The position numbers and the translations under genes were made by a program. Below the pieces are notes generated by a model that ran no database searches, was not told where the DNA came from, and saw only the letters and a list, made by a program, of their open reading frames with translations. Positions 61,655 through 64,000 of a stretch of 64,000 bases of DNA are shown here, piece by piece. Origin of the DNA: Actinomycetota bacterium. GTDB taxonomy: Bacteria; Actinomycetota; Coriobacteriia; Anaerosomatales; UBA912. The stretch is taken from assembly GCA_018334075.1 (NCBI GenBank), contig JAGXSC010000068.1:17292-81291 (forward strand), read 5' to 3'. Positions within the stretch are counted from its first letter, which is position 1, and each line of letters starts with the position of its first letter.

Positions 61655-63296
61655 GGCTTCCGCCTCCGGTTTCGGCTTCTGAAGCGCTAGAAAGCAGCTC
61701 GCGCGCGTGGGCTCGAGCCTTATCGCTGTCTTTGCCTGCCAACATGCGAGCGATCTCGCCCTCTCTGGCTTCACCCTTCACGGTCGCAACGGTAGTGCGA
61801 ACCTTGCCGTCATCGACTGACTTGCTCACTACCAGGTGCTCATCGGCGAACGCCGCCACCTGTGGAAGATGAGTGACTACAAGCACCTGGTGCTCCCTTG
61901 CCAAAGTCTTCAGCCTTTTGCCTACGGAGATTGCCGTCATACCGCCTATTCCCGCATCGACTTCATCAAATACAAGAATCGGAACCCTGTCAGCCTTGCC
62001 CAGCACGCTTTTCAAGGCAAGCATCACGCGGGAAAGCTCTCCTCCCGAGGCGATGCGCCCCAAAGGACGAAACGGCTGATCGGGTCCCGGGGCAAAGGTA
62101 AACTCGACTCGATGAGGGCCATCTGTCGCCCACGCCCCAAACTGCAACTGCGTGATGGAGACAGCGAAGCGAGCAGCCTCCATTGCCAGGTCCGATGCCG
62201 CATCGTGCAGTTTTTCCAGAAACTCCCCGACCGATCCCTCCCTAAGTGCAGCGAGGGTGGCAGCCGAGGATTCATAGTCGGATCGCGCCGCGTCAAGTAC
62301 GGCCCTGGCCTGCGCCAGGCCGGACTCCCCATCCGTTATGAACTCGAGTCTTTGCATAGCATCGGCATGGCGTGCCAGCACCTCTTCGATGGTCGATCCG
62401 TACTTCTTCTTCAGGTCAGTCAATGCCGCCAGGCGTGAATATCGCGCCTCGAGCTCCTCCTGGTTATGCGCAAGCTTCTCGATGTAATCACGGAGCTCAA
62501 ACCCGATATCGTGCACCCCGGAAAGCACATCCTCAAGCCTGTCTTTTAGCTGATCGAGACGAGCATCGATCCCTGTGCTCCGAGCAAGCGCGTGTAAGGC
62601 CTTGCTGGCCGAGTCGGTCAGGCCACCATCGTCACTGAGCCAAGCGTGCGCCTCGGCCGCCGCCTCGGTCAAACGCGCACTGTGCTGAAGAACGGCTACC
62701 TCAGAGCTGATCTGCTCGTCCTCGCCCGCTTGGGGAGCAACGGCGTCTATCTCGGCGACGAGGAACCTCAAGTCCTCGAGCTCCCGATTAGAGGCTTCGA
62801 GGGAGCGCACGAGACCAGCGAGCGCCTTTTCGGCCGAAAGATAGGTGCCTCTCGCAGATACATAAGCGGCCAGCGAGACTACGGCATGATCGCCAATATA
62901 CCTGTCGAGATAGGAGACGTGGGTAGCTGGGTTCAGCAGGGCCTGATGCTCGTGTTGTCCATGCATGTCAAGCATGGGGCCGAGAAGATCAGTAAGGCCT
63001 CTTACCGTAGATATCTCGCCATTGATAGAGCACTTCGATCTTCCATCCGTGGTCAATCGGCGCTTGACGAGGATTTCACGGCCATCTTGCTCAATGACGC
63101 CTTCAACCAACGCCTCCTGCGAGCCAGCGCGAATCATGCCGGAGTCCGCGCGGGCACCCGCCAGCAGCTTCAAGGCCTCTACCAACGCCGTCTTGCCCGC
63201 ACCGGTTTCGCCCGAAAGCACATTCATGCCTTCCTTGAACTCGAGCCAGATCTCTTCGATGAGGGCCAGATCGCGAACGTGCAACTGGCTTAGCAC
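61644..63296 (-). CDS. recN: DNA repair protein RecN
   Basis: RecN is an SMC-like ATPase that acts on double-strand breaks. The 550 residues start LSQLHVRDLALIEE and have Walker A GETGAGKTALVE near residue 30, long coiled coils (about 150-370), the signature ASGGELSRVMLALK and Walker B LVFDEVDAGIGG near the C-terminus. The GTG start lies 8 bases after the nadK stop. Confidence 0.97.
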   Translation of the reverse strand: MLSQLHVRDLALIEEIWLEFKEGMNVLSGETGAGKTALVEALKLLAGARADSGMIRAGSQEALVEGVIEQDGREILVKRRLTTDGRSKCSINGEISTVRGLTDLLGPMLDMHGQHEHQALLNPATHVSYLDRYIGDHAVVSLAAYVSARGTYLSAEKALAGLVRSLEASNRELEDLRFLVAEIDAVAPQAGEDEQISSEVAVLQHSARLTEAAAEAHAWLSDDGGLTDSASKALHALARSTGIDARLDQLKDRLEDVLSGVHDIGFELRDYIEKLAHNQEELEARYSRLAALTDLKKKYGSTIEEVLARHADAMQRLEFITDGESGLAQARAVLDAARSDYESSAATLAALREGSVGEFLEKLHDAASDLAMEAARFAVSITQLQFGAWATDGPHRVEFTFAPGPDQPFRPLGRIASGGELSRVMLALKSVLGKADRVPILVFDEVDAGIGGMTAISVGKRLKTLAREHQVLVVTHLPQVAAFADEHLVVSKSVDDGKVRTTVATVKGEAREGEIARMLAGKDSDKARAHARELLSSASEAETGGGSHAA

Positions 63297-63304
63297 TCTG
63301 CCTC

Positions 63305-64000
63305 CTAAAAAAATTCGTTTCGCACAACTTCAAAGAAATCCCGTCCCTCAAGCTTCAGGAGCAGGACTTCATGATCGGATCTAGTTACCGAGATACGTTC
63401 GATCGCCCTTCGGCACGGCATCACGAGGCCGTCAACGTGAAGGCATGCATCTCTCCTGGCCGGGTTTGGAAAGCGCAGATCCACAATGTCGTTCTGCGAG
63501 AGCACCAAAGCCCTCTGCGCAAGCGTATGAGGAGCAACGGGCATCACTATATGACACCGGACCTCGGGAGAGACTATGGGCCCGCCCGCCGAGAGCGCAT
63601 ACGCGGTCGATCCGGTGGAGGAAGCCACAATAAGCCCGTCACAGCGAAATGTCGTCATGTTGGTGCCATTGACATCAAGAGCGATCTCGATGACCCTTCC
63701 CGCATCCGATCGACTCGCCATAATCTCGTTGAGCGCCCTGTATCGCCCGGTCACGCGCCCGTCCATGATCACTTCGGCCTGTAGCGTGGTCCTGCGCTCC
63801 AGTCGGCCTTCACCGGCCAGCGCCGAGGAAACCACCTCTTTGAGATGCGTACCCGAAGCGCCCGTCATAAAGCCGAGACGCCCGAGATTGATACCGAGTA
63901 TCGGTGCCTCGACATCGCCGAGCAGGTGCACGGCTTTGAGGATCGTGCCATCTCCGCCCAAGGCGACAGTCAGCACTGGTACGCCTATCTCGGCGGGCGG
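63305..64000 (-). CDS. nadK: NAD kinase (C-terminal part, cut by window edge)
   Basis: NadK phosphorylates NAD to NADP with ATP or polyphosphate. The frame is open to the right edge, so the N-terminus is missing; the GTG at 63976 is not the true start because homologous sequence precedes it. The visible part holds GGDGTILKA, the family's catalytic motif, then GINLGRLGFM, NEIMASRSDAG and STGSTAYALSAGGPIVSP, all typical of NadK. It is followed by recN, the common order in Gram-positive genomes. Confidence 0.95.
   Translation of the reverse strand, partial: PPAEIGVPVLTVALGGDGTILKAVHLLGDVEAPILGINLGRLGFMTGASGTHLKEVVSSALAGEGRLERRTTLQAEVIMDGRVTGRYRALNEIMASRSDAGRVIEIALDVNGTNMTTFRCDGLIVASSTGSTAYALSAGGPIVSPEVRCHIVMPVAPHTLAQRALVLSQNDIVDLRFPNPARRDACLHVDGLVMPCRRAIERISVTRSDHEVLLLKLEGRDFFEVVRNEFF

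Noticed and set aside
63305..63976. nadK as a complete gene starting at 63976
   Set aside because: The frame is open and homologous beyond that codon to the window edge, so the real start lies outside.

Overview
The window is a gene-dense chromosomal stretch with no rRNA, tRNA, CRISPR array or insertion sequence that I could see. Both edges cut genes: pyrK on the left and nadK on the right. The gene content points to the Actinomycetota, most likely Coriobacteriia or a neighbouring deep lineage. The markers are the steA-steB pair beside recN and nadK, a DUF3866 gene, SepF and DivIVA with no ftsA, and a surface protease with three cell-wall-binding type 2 (CWB2) repeats. GTG starts are common and neighbouring genes often overlap by a few bases. 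MurE carries the DNPR motif, so a meso-diaminopimelate peptidoglycan is predicted.

Layout. Bases 1-8722 hold a pyrimidine operon on the minus strand, in the order pyrR, pyrB, pyrC, carA, a tandem universal stress protein gene, carB, pyrK. It is preceded by a readable promoter and a PyrR-type attenuator. A secreted subtilisin with CWB2 repeats follows on the plus strand (8753-11326). Next come a multi-domain histidine kinase and a stand-alone receiver (11329-14216). The minus-strand run at 14276-23876 is the conserved group next to ftsZ: ylmD, phoU, yggS, sepF, proC, yggT, divIVA, ileS, dksA-like, lspA, rluD. A lone plus-strand DUF4013 membrane gene separates it from ftsZ. The division and cell wall (dcw) cluster then runs mraZ, rsmH, ftsL, ftsI, murE, murF, mraY, murD, ftsW, murG, murC, murB, ftsQ, ftsZ (40492 down to 24796). 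Its promoter carries three tandem MraZ-type boxes.

Divergent from mraZ are an unrecorded 48-residue membrane peptide gene, a DUF4349 lipoprotein and a small membrane protein. Bases 42283-47391 encode a BMP-type (nucleoside) ABC importer. After it come xerD, alanine dehydrogenase, DUF3866, an M20 peptidase and pyrG. Bases 53485-59648 hold two divergent groups of envelope-like genes: a GNAT acetyltransferase, a polytopic protein with a degenerate alkaline-phosphatase-like domain and a phosphoglycosyltransferase-like membrane protein on one side, and murJ with a family 2 glycosyltransferase on the other. The window closes with steB, steA, recN and nadK.

Most of the window is conserved housekeeping. 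The best candidates for something undescribed are the envelope gene group around murJ, the universal stress gene coupled between carA and carB, the proline-tailed membrane protein beside ftsZ, and the 48-residue membrane peptide facing the dcw promoter.
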